Positions 1-12,300 of a stretch of DNA of 64,000 bases are shown here, one piece after another. The position numbers and the translations under genes were made by a program. How positions within the stretch are numbered: position 1 is the stretch's first letter; every line of letters begins with the position of its first letter. Under the pieces are notes generated by a model. It had not been told where the DNA came from, ran no database searches, and saw nothing but the letters and a program-made list of their open reading frames with translations. The stretch comes from Mycteria americana (lineage: Eukaryota > Chordata > Aves > Ciconiiformes > Ciconiidae): contig NC_134367.1 in NCBI RefSeq assembly GCF_035582795.1, forward strand, positions 81,947,062 through 82,011,061. The letters run 5' to 3'.

Positions 1-1850
1 TTGCAGTCCCTATGTGGCAAAAGCAAACTTTTTAGCCTTTCTGTCCCCCAGCCTGTCCTTTCTGTCTCCTACCACAGTCCTCTGCCAATCGTACCCGTAG
101 CCTGGCCAGTCGGTCGTCCTCTGGCTGGCCTTTCTGCCAGTTCCCCTTGCTTCTCATGTTTCTAAAATTCTCTTTTCTTCTGTTCCTAGCACAAAAATCC
201 TCTTCCCATTTTTTCATACATCCTGTCAGATATCTATACCATCTTTTCATAAGGCTAAGTGGTAAGCTCTTCAGAAAAAGGGCTATTTATTTTTCACCCT
301 ATACATCAATTACTGTTTTAATTAAATGACTGAATAGTACAATAATGCTGCGTGCTCAGAGACTACATGAGGTGTGTGGTAGAGCTGGATAAGATATGAT
401 ACATACTGACATAATCCTAGGTGTTAATAATAACGTACAACTTCAACATATGTTGCTATTTCAGGATGTTTTGGCATAACAGGCTGGTTTTATTCACCCC
501 GGGGACGAGTACATGAACAAATTACCGCAAGGCCAGCAAGGGTGGGGATTTACATTGCCTCATCTGCTTTGTGGTGAGTGCCTGAGTGTTGGGTCTCATT
601 CCGTAGCGTGCGTGAGGTAGTGCGCTGTGCTTTTGTCGAGTGGCAAGCCAGGTCTCTTACCTTGCCTTTATTGTGGTTATGATAAAAGCATTTATCTGCC
701 GTTTATCACAATTACCACAATGGAGCCTGGGCACTCTAAATTTATACCCTCTCTTGTGGCAACTCGTTTGGTGCCATTCTGCTTTTAAATCCACTTTGGT
801 GTCCTTGTTTGTTGCCAGAATGGTGCAAATGTGCCAGTACGGAGATGAAAATTGGGCCAATCTTTTCTCCCCTCCAAGAATGTCATAGAGCTTGGGGGTT
901 TTGCTGGCTTTACAGGCCTGGACTACTATGCAATTTGAATCAAAACAATGCAGAAGAATTTAACACTTTGCTTTAAGATTTGACAACTTGATTTTCCCTC
1001 AGTCAAAAAACTGGTAGCATGAGCCACCATCTGCTCAGCTTCCAGCAGGATTTGCAGTTCCTGACTGAAAATGCTATTTTACACAGGATAGGACTGCATG
1101 TTTTGTGCAGTTTTTAGACTCAGATTAAATGGTTGCACTGATTTCTACATGTGGCTGAGAAGATAGATTACAGTGTGGCTTTACTGAGTGGTATTTGAAC
1201 AGTGAGAGTGGTAAATTAAAGAGTTTCAAAGCTTTGAGATGCTACTAACAAGGTGAGATGAGGCACATGCGTGTACTTTACCAGGAATGTGTAACGTCTG
1301 CACATTTCTAGGAGAGTGTAGCAGCTAAGGGTCGTGTTGAAATTCCAGATAGCGATGCCCTTGCTGCCTTCATGGGTAGCTATGTAATGGTTACTGTCCT
1401 GATCTTCAGCGGTGGTGGAGGTCCCTAGTGCTGTCTACAGCACTGGAAGGCAAACTGGATGTTTTATTGCAAGCACATATACAAGATTCTGAGATGTGCA
1501 CACATAGCCTTGGCTTGCAAAAAGCAAGGGGGGGTGGTGGGGGGAGGATATAAGTTGCCTGTTTGATGTTGCTTAGACAGGGGTTCAGAACTAGCTACAG
1601 AAGCACTGTTGGGCTGCTAGGGAATTTCCTCAGCCGGTCAATGTCTATTGACACCATTAGAGAAATACTGATTTTTACCAGCCAGGAACCTGATCTCTGC
1701 TGTGGCTGGAGTGTTAGGCATTCAGAGCTCTGCTTAATCACAGCTTTAACACGTTTCCTGAATCTGGACGGTTGGATCCCGTAAGAACAATAACTACTTG
1801 CTTGCGCTGCTGTGCTCTAAGGTTTGCAAAGCAGGGCCGCTGCGTCTGCT
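1..1850. other. No gene recognised
   Basis: A/T-rich intergenic-type sequence. Only short open frames with no recognisable product; a G-rich run lies at about 1529-1546. No known repeat was identified by eye. Confidence 0.6.
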
Positions 1851-1854
1851 TTTG

Positions 1855-3450
1855 TGAAAAAATCCTCTCGTCGCCGCAGCGCGGGGGGCAGGCTGCCACT
1901 AACATCAGTTGCGCGAGGATTTGCTCTGCGCTGCCCGGGTTCCGGGGATCGCTCTCCGCACAAATTAATTAAAAGATGCCTTAGGTAGGTGTCCAGCCGG
2001 CACAGAAGGAACCCAGCTCTGTTACTAGTCTGCAATCCCCGGTTTTCCAGCTGTCACTATGTAACACGGTCTCCCCCTCACATAATTCCTTCCTGTAGTC
2101 CAATAGAGGTCCTCTAAAGAAGAAAAAAAGAAAGAAAGAGGAACAACAAGCAAGTAATCCTGTCATACGATCTGCCCCAGTAGTTTGGGGCCTGTTTCTC
2201 TTTCAGGGGCTGTGAGCATGCTTTGAGGTGCACAATAGAGATGCCTTCTCCATTGACTGTGGAGCTCAATGAGCCAAACTGGGCAGCAGCCCCGGTAACA
2301 GCAGCAGCAGCAGCAGTGGTGCAGCGCAGTAATGGGCCCAACTGTTAACTGATTTAACACTCTGCCAGCTGCAGTCCCTGAGCTCGGAGAGGAGCGGCGG
2401 GCCTTTGAATATTACCTTTCAGCCAATTAGACATATGTCACTTTCAGAAAACCTTTCGTGTGTGCTCCCGTCAAGGGGAGGATCTGCTGGGGAGAAGGAG
2501 GGAACTGCGTTACCTGCCTCCCTCCCGGACGCGCGGTCCCTCCCTCGAGTAGGAATTTCTTGTTGTTTCTGCTATTATTTTCAGCACTGATGCAAGTGCC
2601 TGGAGAGGGGTATGAGGGAAAGAGAATGACTCCCGGAGCCCCGGGAGTTTTTCGGGCAGTCTTATAGGCTGCCTGGGATAGGAGGCTTTTACAGCAAAGG
2701 TGGGTTTGAGGCGTTAGATTGAAATGAGACCTCTTTCGTCACCTGAACACTGAGAAGGTTAACATCATCATCTGAATCGGCCCGAGTTCGTTTCACATGT
2801 AAAAAAACCCTGATCTCCAAGACACTTTGGATTCAGGTGAAGTAAATCAGTATGCAGACGCCCGAGGACTGGCGCTGAATCTAAAAGTTTTGGCCCAGCA
2901 ATCAATTTCACAAAAAAGTACAAGCCAAATTGTTACTAGGGAGCTGCAGCTCAGGGAGAGCGCTGCAGGCTGCGTGCTGTGTCCAAAGGATCAGCAGCAG
3001 CAGCCGTCCCGTCCCACTGAGTCAGCAAACACCGGGCTGGGGTACCCGCCGCGGCTGCCCCGCAGTCGGTGTCTTCAGGGCTGGCAAGTACACGGGAAAT
3101 GAATGTTACGGATGCGTATTTTCAGAATCAGGGTGGAAGGCAGAAGTGTTTATGTTGGTCATAGAAGAGACAGGCCACTTTTTATTCCTTCAGATCGATT
3201 GAATGTTTTTATTTCAGTAAGGTTGAAATCCTTATGTCAGTCATGTCAGTTTCTTTATGCTTTTTATATTAAAATACACAAAACCGCACTATTAAAATGC
3301 ATATTAAATTGTGATAAAATATGGCAGATTATGGCACGCATTAATATTAAATATTTAGTATAATATGTTTCAAATATTTTAATATCAAAAGCCAATTTGC
3401 TTTAATAACAAGTGAATTGAAACTAAGAATTTGAGCCAAGATGAACAAAA
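1855..3450. promoter_or_regulatory. Candidate regulatory block (unproven)
   Basis: Composition changes here from CpG-bearing DNA (1860-1960 and 2380-2560) to an A/T-rich stretch at 3220-3420 full of TAAT-type words, with a RUNX-like AACCGCAC near 3283. Stop codons are frequent in all frames. It looks like non-coding DNA under constraint, but that cannot be tested from one sequence. A short AGC run lies near 2300. Confidence 0.25.
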
Positions 3451-4531
3451 TGAAAAGGATGAGATAAATATTTGAAGGTTTTTTTCATACCAATGTAAAA
3501 AATCGAAGCATCTTGGGGATGGGGGCTGATGGACAGAAAAACATTTATTTTAAAATCCTGGCCTAAAGCTTTCAAGCTGGCACTTGTTGCTGACACCGCT
3601 GGTGAGCGGAAATGAGTGATCTAGAGCTGCGTGAAGACTGCTTGCTTTTCCCACTGGAGGTGAGAGACCTGCAGAGGTTTTGCACACTCTCAGACCTGGG
3701 CAACAAACTGTGCGTGGCATGCAAGAGAAGAGGGGAATGGGAAATGGTTATTGCTTCCGTAGTCTGGGAGAGGAGTGCTGAAGCTCGGTTAGTCAGCCAC
3801 GGGGATGAAATGGTCTCTGAACACATGTGATCGATTTATTTAGTTTTGGCTTTCGCAAGTTTATTCTGGGTTTTCCTTCTCAGTCTCTTCAGTCGTCTTC
3901 CCAATAGGATGTTCTCTGATTTAGACTTTTGGTGCTTGCTAATTGGGAAGCACTACTTGTCAAGGGCAACGAGGCAAGACATGTTTTGGGATGAGGGATC
4001 ATGTTGGATCTAAATGTGCAGGAGTAGTCTTCAGGTATTCAGTCCTTTTCACACCTGAAGAAAGGTTGGAGTTTAGTTTTTGAAAAAGAAACTATTTTCC
4101 AAAAAACTCTTCCCTTGCAGTGTTTTGACCAGCTTCAGGCAGTGATGACAGGATTATGGAGTGGTAATATATAAGCTGAAATGAGATGCTATTTGGAAGA
4201 TCCCAGGGTTGTAGTCAGACAAATGCTTTAAGCTGGCATAAGTTGCCAGTGTTGATAAAAGCAGTAGTTCCACACTTCCTCTGCTTCTGGCTGCTTGTTC
4301 TCGCCCTTGTACTATTCTCTTCCTTTTACCATGCTTTTCTTTTTGCAGCCTAATGGTGAACTGGAGCAGATTCAGCTGGAAATAACCTCTTCACAGAGTT
4401 TAGGGGTGTGGGGGTGGAGGGGATGTAGCTGGACCCATTTTCCCCAGTCTAGTTCACTGCACGACTACACAAATCCTTGTGTCAGTAGATAGCACATGGT
4501 ACCACCAACGATGGAATTGAGCAGCCAGGGC

Positions 4532-4551
4532 AGAGAGAGAGAGAGAGAGAG
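4532..4551. repeat. (AG)n dinucleotide repeat
   Basis: Ten AG units in an otherwise unremarkable stretch. Confidence 0.95.
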
Positions 4552-4986
4552 TAGGACCACTTTTTTTTGCTGTTAGCACTAGCTTATTGTCTCCATTGAA
4601 GTCTGTTTTCCCATTTAGCAAGGATAGTTTGCCCATTTTTAGCAGCTGGATCATCTGCCAAAAGAAACCACTTGAGGTGATCTTACAAAGTACAAGTGAG
4701 CGTCTTGTCCAGCCCACAGCTGGTGAGCCAAGGTCAGGCGTTCCTCTTGCTGATGGTTCCTGTGGTTGAAATTCTTATGAAGCTCCTTGCAGGTGTTTCT
4801 ACCTCTAGCCTTTGTTTGGATGTGATAGAACTTTCTCAGTGGTATAGTTCAGTGCTGCTAAGCATGTTTTTGGTGATGATCCTTACTTTATCTGATTACA
4901 TAGTTTGTGGGTAAAAAAGAGACTCTGAACACAAGTAGGGAATTGATAAGTTTAAATGTACCATCAATAAACATATCTTCCCCCTG

Positions 4987-5211
4987 TGGAAGCATGTCAG
5001 ATATTTATTTCACAGGTCTTGTATAAGACTACACTTGAACATGGTATTTCAGATAACCTGATTATTCTCTTTTTCATCTTTCTCTGCCAAATCTTCACAT
5101 GGAAGCATGTCAGATATTTATTTCACAGGTCTTGTATAAGACTACACTTGAACATGGTATTTCAGATAACCTGATTATTCTCTTTTTCATCTTTCTCTGC
5201 CAAATCTTCAC
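4987..5211. repeat. Perfect 113-bp tandem duplication
   Basis: A unit starting TGGAAGCATGTCAGATATTT and ending CCAAATCTTCAC occurs at 4987-5098 and again at 5100-5211, with no difference over 112 bases. The right copy directly follows the cysteine-rich end of the decayed gene, and in its frame the unit would encode an acidic stretch (EDLAEKDEKENNQ). The identity implies a recent event or an assembly artefact. Confidence 0.95.
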
Positions 5212-6345
5212 TGGAGTGATCTTGCAAACTCTGTTCCTTTCCACCATCAGCCACTTAGTTGGTATGGCTTGGAACTTGCATATCTTTGCGCATTTGAATC
5301 CATTACTAATGCATACGCATTCATCAATTTGGCAAGAATGGACATTACACATCTGTAATTCATAAGCTTCAAGACAGCTTTGGGTGATGATGATTCAGGC
5401 ATCCACTGAATGTCCAAATTCCCTTTGGCATCAGTTGTCCAGCCATAACTTGTTGGATCCAGCAGAGTGGGTTCACATTGCAGGAATCATCTCCAAATTC
5501 CTGCTTAATAGTTTGCATGCAGTTCAGGCTGGAATAAGCAATCTTTGCATGGGGGAAGCTGGCTGGAGTCGATTTCATCCCTGTTGGCAGGGAAGGGTTG
5601 ATAATGGCATCAGTTGTTGCACTTTTAGGGACAAACAGTTGGCATGTGAATTCTTGTAATTTCTGAAAGAAGCCTGATGAAAGCTCCCAGGCTTGTCCCA
5701 ACACTGTAAAGTTATATTGATAATGGCATTTTCTTTGCATGAGTTCTAGGGCTCCCACTTTCCCTTTGTTTGAAAAAAAACACTAAGTGTTGCATCCCAA
5801 AAAGACATGCAGGCCAATCAGTACTCCGCATGCGTCAGTCCCGGGGGAGCACGCTATTATATTACTGTCAGTGAGTGATGCTTTGTGTCTGTTTTCTGAC
5901 GCCAAGATCTATATTACTGCTGGATTTTACCCATCATTTGAGCATGCAGTATAACACACATCTTCCTTCTTTAACGGTGCTTTGAGAAGTTCTGTTTTCT
6001 TGTGGCGATCTCTGGTTAGGAAGAAAGAGAGGATCACGGTTGAATAGAGATGTGATGTGCTTTACCTTTGTGATTTACACACACACCATCTTTTAAGCAA
6101 GAATTTGATGAGGTTTGATTTGCTGATGGGACAAGAGAAAAATTTGTCTTTTATTTGGATTTCATGGCCTGCAGTCGTATCCTTTAAATAAATGCTGGTA
6201 GTGGATCCTCTTGGATTTCTCACCACCTTTTGTTGTTATTGTCTGGTAAATGTTTAACAATGTATTAACTTTATGACTTTCTGCACCTTCGTATAGTTCA
6301 AATGAGCAGAGATGCCTTGTTAACACCACTCAGCCTTTGGACAAG
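5108..6345 (-). pseudogene. Decayed transposon-type gene remnant, multi-frameshifted, cysteine-rich 3' end
   Basis: On the minus strand, pieces of one long coding sequence follow in order but in shifting frames. LVQRLSGVNKASLL lies at 6345-6300. RGSTTSIYLKDTTAGHEI and CPISKSNLIKFLL lie inside an open stretch at 6229-6062. LHAQMM lies near 5950, and GLHVFLGCNT plus an in-frame stop at 5820-5780. Then come ALELMQRK and WELSSGFFQKLQEFTC (5758-5640), GWTTDAKGNLDIQWMPESSS and PKAVLKLM (5456-5346), and a cysteine-rich tail with pattern C-x4-C-x4-C-x-C-x6-C-x3-C (5349-5269). From memory, this order of motifs is that of long multi-copy uncharacterised proteins common in fish and arthropod genomes, thought to be mobile-element derived. 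I cannot name the family. Frameshifts and stops show it is dead. Its 5' limit is unresolved. Confidence 0.72.
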
Positions 6346-6349
6346 TCTT

Positions 6350-9300
6350 TGTTAATAACACAGACAGATGGGATAGCGATGGTTTCAGGGGGGCTTTGGT
6401 GGATCGTTTTTTTCCCCCATCTGACTAAATAAACTAAGTCTTAGTCAAAGGGGTTTATCCGTTGCTCTGTTCTTGCTGATGGGCTTAAGTCTTCCTTCTA
6501 TCCTGTTAGCATTGTACGAAGAAGCCATGTGCGTTTGACTTAATTCAGTTCTGAGGGCTGAAAAGGCCACAGCTCACTCTCACTGCATACTTTGATGTCT
6601 GCTGTCCTCTGTAAAACTGCTCTACACAGCACCACTTGGATGCCTATTGATTTTTACTTGGTTGCTTTCAGCTCTGTGTTCAGCACTAAATTATCTTTGG
6701 CAAGCATATCCATCAACAAGTTGTCTGGATACGTGATCTGTTTCCCTTTGTCACCCTGGCTGATACATACCTAGCGTCTCCTTCAAACCTGGTCTTTTGG
6801 GCTCCAAGGGTTTTGTTTCTCAGTCGAAATATTATTTATTGGTTTGTTTTTTCTTTTTCGCTAGAACCACTATTGCTTTGAGATAAAAGTTGCTATCATA
6901 TCTGGATTAACAAAGATACTTTATCATAAATGCAAAGATCACTTGGTATACAAAGGTTTTTTTCCTGCAGAATATTCAGAATTTGGATTATCCCTCTGGT
7001 ATTCTTCAGCGCTGTTATTTTGGCTGCCTTTGCTTTAAAGTACAAATAGGAACACCACCAGTAATTAATGAACTCTTGCAGCCACAGTTTCTCTCTTGAA
7101 AATGGCAAGGTTCCTGGTTCTTTGCAATATTCCTTACTTGCCCATCAGCACATGGTGTATTACATTTTACAGGCGGTTGCTAGTCCTTTGTCTTTTCAAG
7201 TGTTTTGGGGGCTGGGTTTTTTAAGTTTTGGGCTTTTTTCTGGTGGAAGACACATTCGTACTCCTTGGATCCTGCTTCTTTGTTTTCCTAGAAGTTTCTC
7301 CCTTCTCAGCCATTGTTGCCTTACTTCTTTGACCCAATGACATCCCAAAAGGCCTATTTTTGGCCGTGGTTATTCATAGTTCTCATAATCCTGAATCTGT
7401 GGTGCTTTGTTTTTGTTTAAGCATTTGGCAACATCCTGAAACAGAATCTGGTTGCAGATTTAGGCAGCTTTCAGAAGAGTATTTGCGAACGCATTCTGAG
7501 ATGTGGCTTTCGGTTAGAGCTTGGTCTTCTGAAATTGTGGGAAGTGCATGCGTTTTCTGTGCAGTTTCAAAGATGTTCACTCCTCCTCTCTTTACTGCTT
7601 ACTTCCATTGATGTGACACTAGTATTTCAAATTGGCAATAAAAGATGCATGTATTGGAGGCAGCAGCAAAGTTCACCGTCATGCAAACATAAACAGAATG
7701 AGCATATGTATAACAAAACCTGATATTGTGGCATTCAGTTTTCATTTGGTGACCATCTTGGAAAAGCTACCCAGATTGACAGTTGTAATTTGTCATCAAA
7801 CTCCTAAACCACATAGATAAGTTCTGTAACAACAGCCAAACCATAGAGATAATGAAAAGTCTGCTGATTCATACAGATAAATCCAATCTAACTCAAAATT
7901 TGCCCCTTCAAATGATACCACTTAACTACCCAGAGTCATTGATTAAGAGGAAAAGTGCTGTTATCTCCACTTCAGCCAGCACTTGGACAGTAATAGGAGG
8001 AGGAAGATAGATATTCTTTACGCTATCCCTGACTTTCCTTAACCAAGCAGAGGGTGTGAAATTTTAGCAAAGGGGCAGAATTCAACAGCTGGGTAAGTTA
8101 CAACAGCAAAATAATGCAAAGATCGGTTCCTCTCAGAACAAATTGCTTTCATTCAATGCTTTGTGTTATTCAACTCACATAAATTTCTGATATTACTAAT
8201 ATTTTTCTGGCTGCCCTTCAGAATCAGATGGATAACTCCTTTGTTACTGGGTTTTCATATATATAGCCTTGAAAACTCAAACCTTTCAGTTCATCCTCCA
8301 CTCTCTCTGTAATAAGAAGTGACTAGAGGGATCAGGACCAGAAAATTGTTGAAATGGATATGTTTCTGGGAAGCATTTTATCCTTAGTAAAACAACATAT
8401 TTGGCTAAATTTCATGTGGTTGCAAATGCCCCCATCAGCCCCAGCCAGTAGTATTTGGTAGTGCCATAAATGAAATAAATATTACCCTCAGAAAGCAATT
8501 GCCCATGCAGAACACTGTTAGCACAGTTCTCCCACTCATCTTTCTTTGATTACCTGCATTTAGATGGTAAGTGGAAGGAGCAGACAAACAAGTGGTAACA
8601 GACTAAATAATCTAGGAATAAGGTAGATTGACTGCCTGTATAATACTTTGTATTTCTCCTTTGATTCAGATGTTTTAAATGGCCCATAGTGACCAAGACC
8701 AAGAAACCTGAGAATCATCCACCTAAGAAAATTTGTTAAAAATTTAAGACAAGAAGTTCTGTGGCAAGGGCAGAGGAACTGGAGGAGCATGATCTCTGTG
8801 GGACTTCTGCGTTGTGCTTGTATACTCTGGTGTTTAAAAAAGTGTTGGCTCTAGTTGAGGGTTTTCCCCATGACTGAGACATTCATAATGTCTCCCATGT
8901 AGATTCCTTGCCCCTAGTAAGCTTTAGCTTCTGCTGAAGACTTTTCCTCGATAAGGGCACAAACAGAACCACCTTCTTCAACCCAGGTGTCCATTTTCAT
9001 GAGACTTGCAGGAATTTAATATCTTGGAGTGTAATTTCAACCTCCATCAAACTTGGTGGAAACTGGGTATTTAACTCAAAGGCCATTAAGAGAGCTGAGC
9101 ATACATGAAGACAGGCAAACATCCAGAAGATTATTGAACAAACCTTCTTTTTTCAGGAAACTTGGCTTAAAATGGTTGTTGAACATCAGGCTCTTATGTC
9201 TGCACAGTAATATTCCATCAGCTCCTAGTGACTACATTGCAGTTGTGAATCCTTGATGCTTTGGGCACTTTCTTATCTGCTTATGTGTGCATTTAGGAAT

Positions 9301-12300
9301 CTGATGTGAAGGTCACTTTTCCTAATGGCTTATTCCCTTTGAAATGTAGTGAGGTACAAAGTTTCTGTATCCATTCCCAACCTACTGCAGAGGAACATGG
9401 GCATAGCTCTTCAAATATGAGGGTTTGTCCTATTTAAAACATGCACCACATGCTCGAAACCATTGGTTATTCTTGCCTTTTTTTTTTTTTTGCCTTGGAA
9501 AACTTGTGAGACAAACACAGACACCGTATCTGTCTTTGAGCAGAGCAATTAAGGTCATTAGCCAAGGCAACTACTCACTCTATGCAAAGTAGAGCTGAGG
9601 AAAACGGGAGGAATTTCTTCCTGTGAAAGAGATACTTGAAGTTACCTCCAGATTCTCAGTAACTGCTGCCAACTTGAGAATTTAGCTGCCATGCAAACCA
9701 AAAGGGACAAAGCCCAAGCAGGAGGAAAAGGGAAAACAAGACACTTAAGACTATCCCAGAGGAGATTAGATGAAGATCCCTCTACAGGACCTCTTGACAC
9801 TCCAGACACAAGCTTAAGAGTCTGTCCTGAATTAGACTTGTCAGAAAGCAGAGCTAACAATAGCTGCTGGGCCCCGCAGACTGAGCCGTGCTCCCCAGAG
9901 GCTGCACTGTCCACCAGAAATCGGTCAGTGGGGCAGCAGAGGTGAAAGAAAGGGAGAGCCAGAAACAACCACCGTCCTCTTCTGGGGCTCTGCAAGCCGA
10001 GTGAGCGACGTGAGCGGGAGGTGTTGCTTGTGGACGGCTGTGATAGCCCCCATTCAGAGCAGTGCTGTAAGGTGACTGCTGCCAATAAGGTGTGCAACAA
10101 TATTTAAGATCTTATCTGCCACAAGAAGATACAGATGTAACACCTGAAATAAATTGTCTGAGGTGCTTACGGATGAGGAAATAAATGTTCAAGTTATTTG
10201 ACTGTCGAGAAGCACTATGGCAACAGTGAAGAGTAACGTCCCCTAGCAATTTTGCACTTGTCTTTTGTTGGCCCTTCGGTCCCTCAGTATTTCCATTGTG
10301 GTGGCATTCAGACCACAGCGGGACATGTTGGTGCCATGCATACGTGTCCGTTCCGTGGCAGCCAAAGGCTGGTGAGACATGTGTGTGATGGCTGTGTAGC
10401 CTCACTGCTGCTGCAGCTCAGAGGACAGGTGGAGCAGGGTGTTCTCCAAGCACGTCTGTCATTGCTGGTGTTGAGGAATGGTGGAGACGCCGTCTGACGT
10501 TTAGAGTCCAAGCTCAGGGGATTCCTCGAGAATCCTTGTGGGCAGGGTATCATAACAGCGCTTGTAAAAGCGCTTCAACCTTAGCTTGTAAGAAGAAATG
10601 AGGAAATCATTTGGAGCTGCATTTTTTCTAAAAGCTTTAACTTAGCTCCTGAAGCATACTCTGACGTATTGATGGTTCAGCAGTGTGTTCAGCTGGGAGG
10701 ATCTATACAGGGAGGCTAGGGCAGAGTTCCTGGTAGAAAGCATTGGCAAAATGTGTAACTGAGGAGATTAATGCCATTCAGTTCAACTTGATCTGTTCTG
10801 TAGAGTGCTTTGTGTCACTCCTTTTAGACACACCATGATTTAACATTTAGGAGCATATACCTCTTGTCATTAACTCCATCAGCTACTGGTTTTCTAAGCC
10901 TTCTCTTCACTTGAGTGTCAGATTTTTCACTTGCAAATATCTCCAGAACAAGCCTTCTCATCCAGAGGAAGCAGAAGGAAATTGCCCTCCTTAATGAGCA
11001 TGGACTAAAAGAGGAGGAAAGCATCCTGCCCTCTGCAAACACAGTTCAGGTCCATCATAGATGCTGTTTGATGTGCCTGAACTTCTCCTTCAAATAAACT
11101 CTAAAGTCAGGCTCCTGACTCTTTCTTCTTATTGAATGTCTCCCGGTACTTTTCACAGCTGTCAAGTGCCAACTTGCGCATCGCAGCTGAATTCCAGTTT
11201 GGAGTAACTGGACTTCACTTCTCTGTCTTTCTCACATGGTTCCAGTTCTCTCCTGCATGTATTGACCTAAACTGTTGGGTAGCGCTTGTTAGGCTAAACT
11301 GCTTCCTTGTGCCACCCTAGCCAAGGGCAGCCTCATTTCAGCAATGAGTTTGTTTTGCACGGCGTTACCTACAGGCTGAATCCAAAGGGGTCCTCACTCC
11401 AGCTGGCGCTTCCCTTGATTTCAGTACAGATGTTGCGAGGAGAAGGTTTAAGTAAGGACTGCAAAATGCCTCCAATCCTAGGTCTAAATTAAAGCAGGCT
11501 CTGGTGCCGGTATTAAATTTCATTCCTTCTCTTCCTCTCTAAGGGTCTGAAAAGGCTGCTCTGTCAGCAGCCAGGTGCAGCAGTGGGGTCTGGGTCTATA
11601 CATCCCTCAGCTAAAACGGTGCTGTGGAATTCACAGAGTTAAAATAGCTTGTATATCGATTTGTCATCGTTGTACAATATCTTCAATAGGCTAATAGCAA
11701 GGCTGGTGAGAAAAATCCTGCTTTTTTGTTTTTAATGACCAATAGGTCAGCTTTAAAAAAAATTCGTTTCAAAGGTTTCAGTAAGAGCCCAAAAAGATCC
11801 TGGAAACAAGGGAACTTCTGAGAACTCCAAGTGTGAAGCCGTAAAGTCTTCATATGCTAAAAAAAGGATCTTTAACACTTGAGCATTTGTCCTTTATTCA
11901 GCTATCTTGTAAGTGTTGCTGCAATGCAGTGAGAGCTGAAAACAGGCAGCCTCTCAACAGCGGCTTTTTTTTTTGGCTGTTTAATAAACATACACTAGAT
12001 ACAAATTTAGCCAATAAAAGGTTCATGTAGGATGTATGTATGTATAATACATGCACAAAAGGGCTATTCAAAATGCATAGCAACCACTCGGCAGGGTTTA
12101 ATTTTCCTTAACAGTTTTCCATTTTCCTTTAAATTTGGGATGGGAGTGGGGGGTAGCAATCAGACTCCTTGGCATAAATAGGATAATAATAAGGAAGTTC
12201 CTGGTATTGTTGCTGTTACAGTTCTTAACAAAGCATACAACCGAATTCAGATAAAAGAAAGTTTCTGATTAAAAGGGACTGTATGAATCAAAAATTTGAA

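Noticed and set aside
9642-10100. 152-residue minus-strand open frame
   Set aside because: No motif, biased but unstructured composition and no splice or promoter context. It is compatible with chance.
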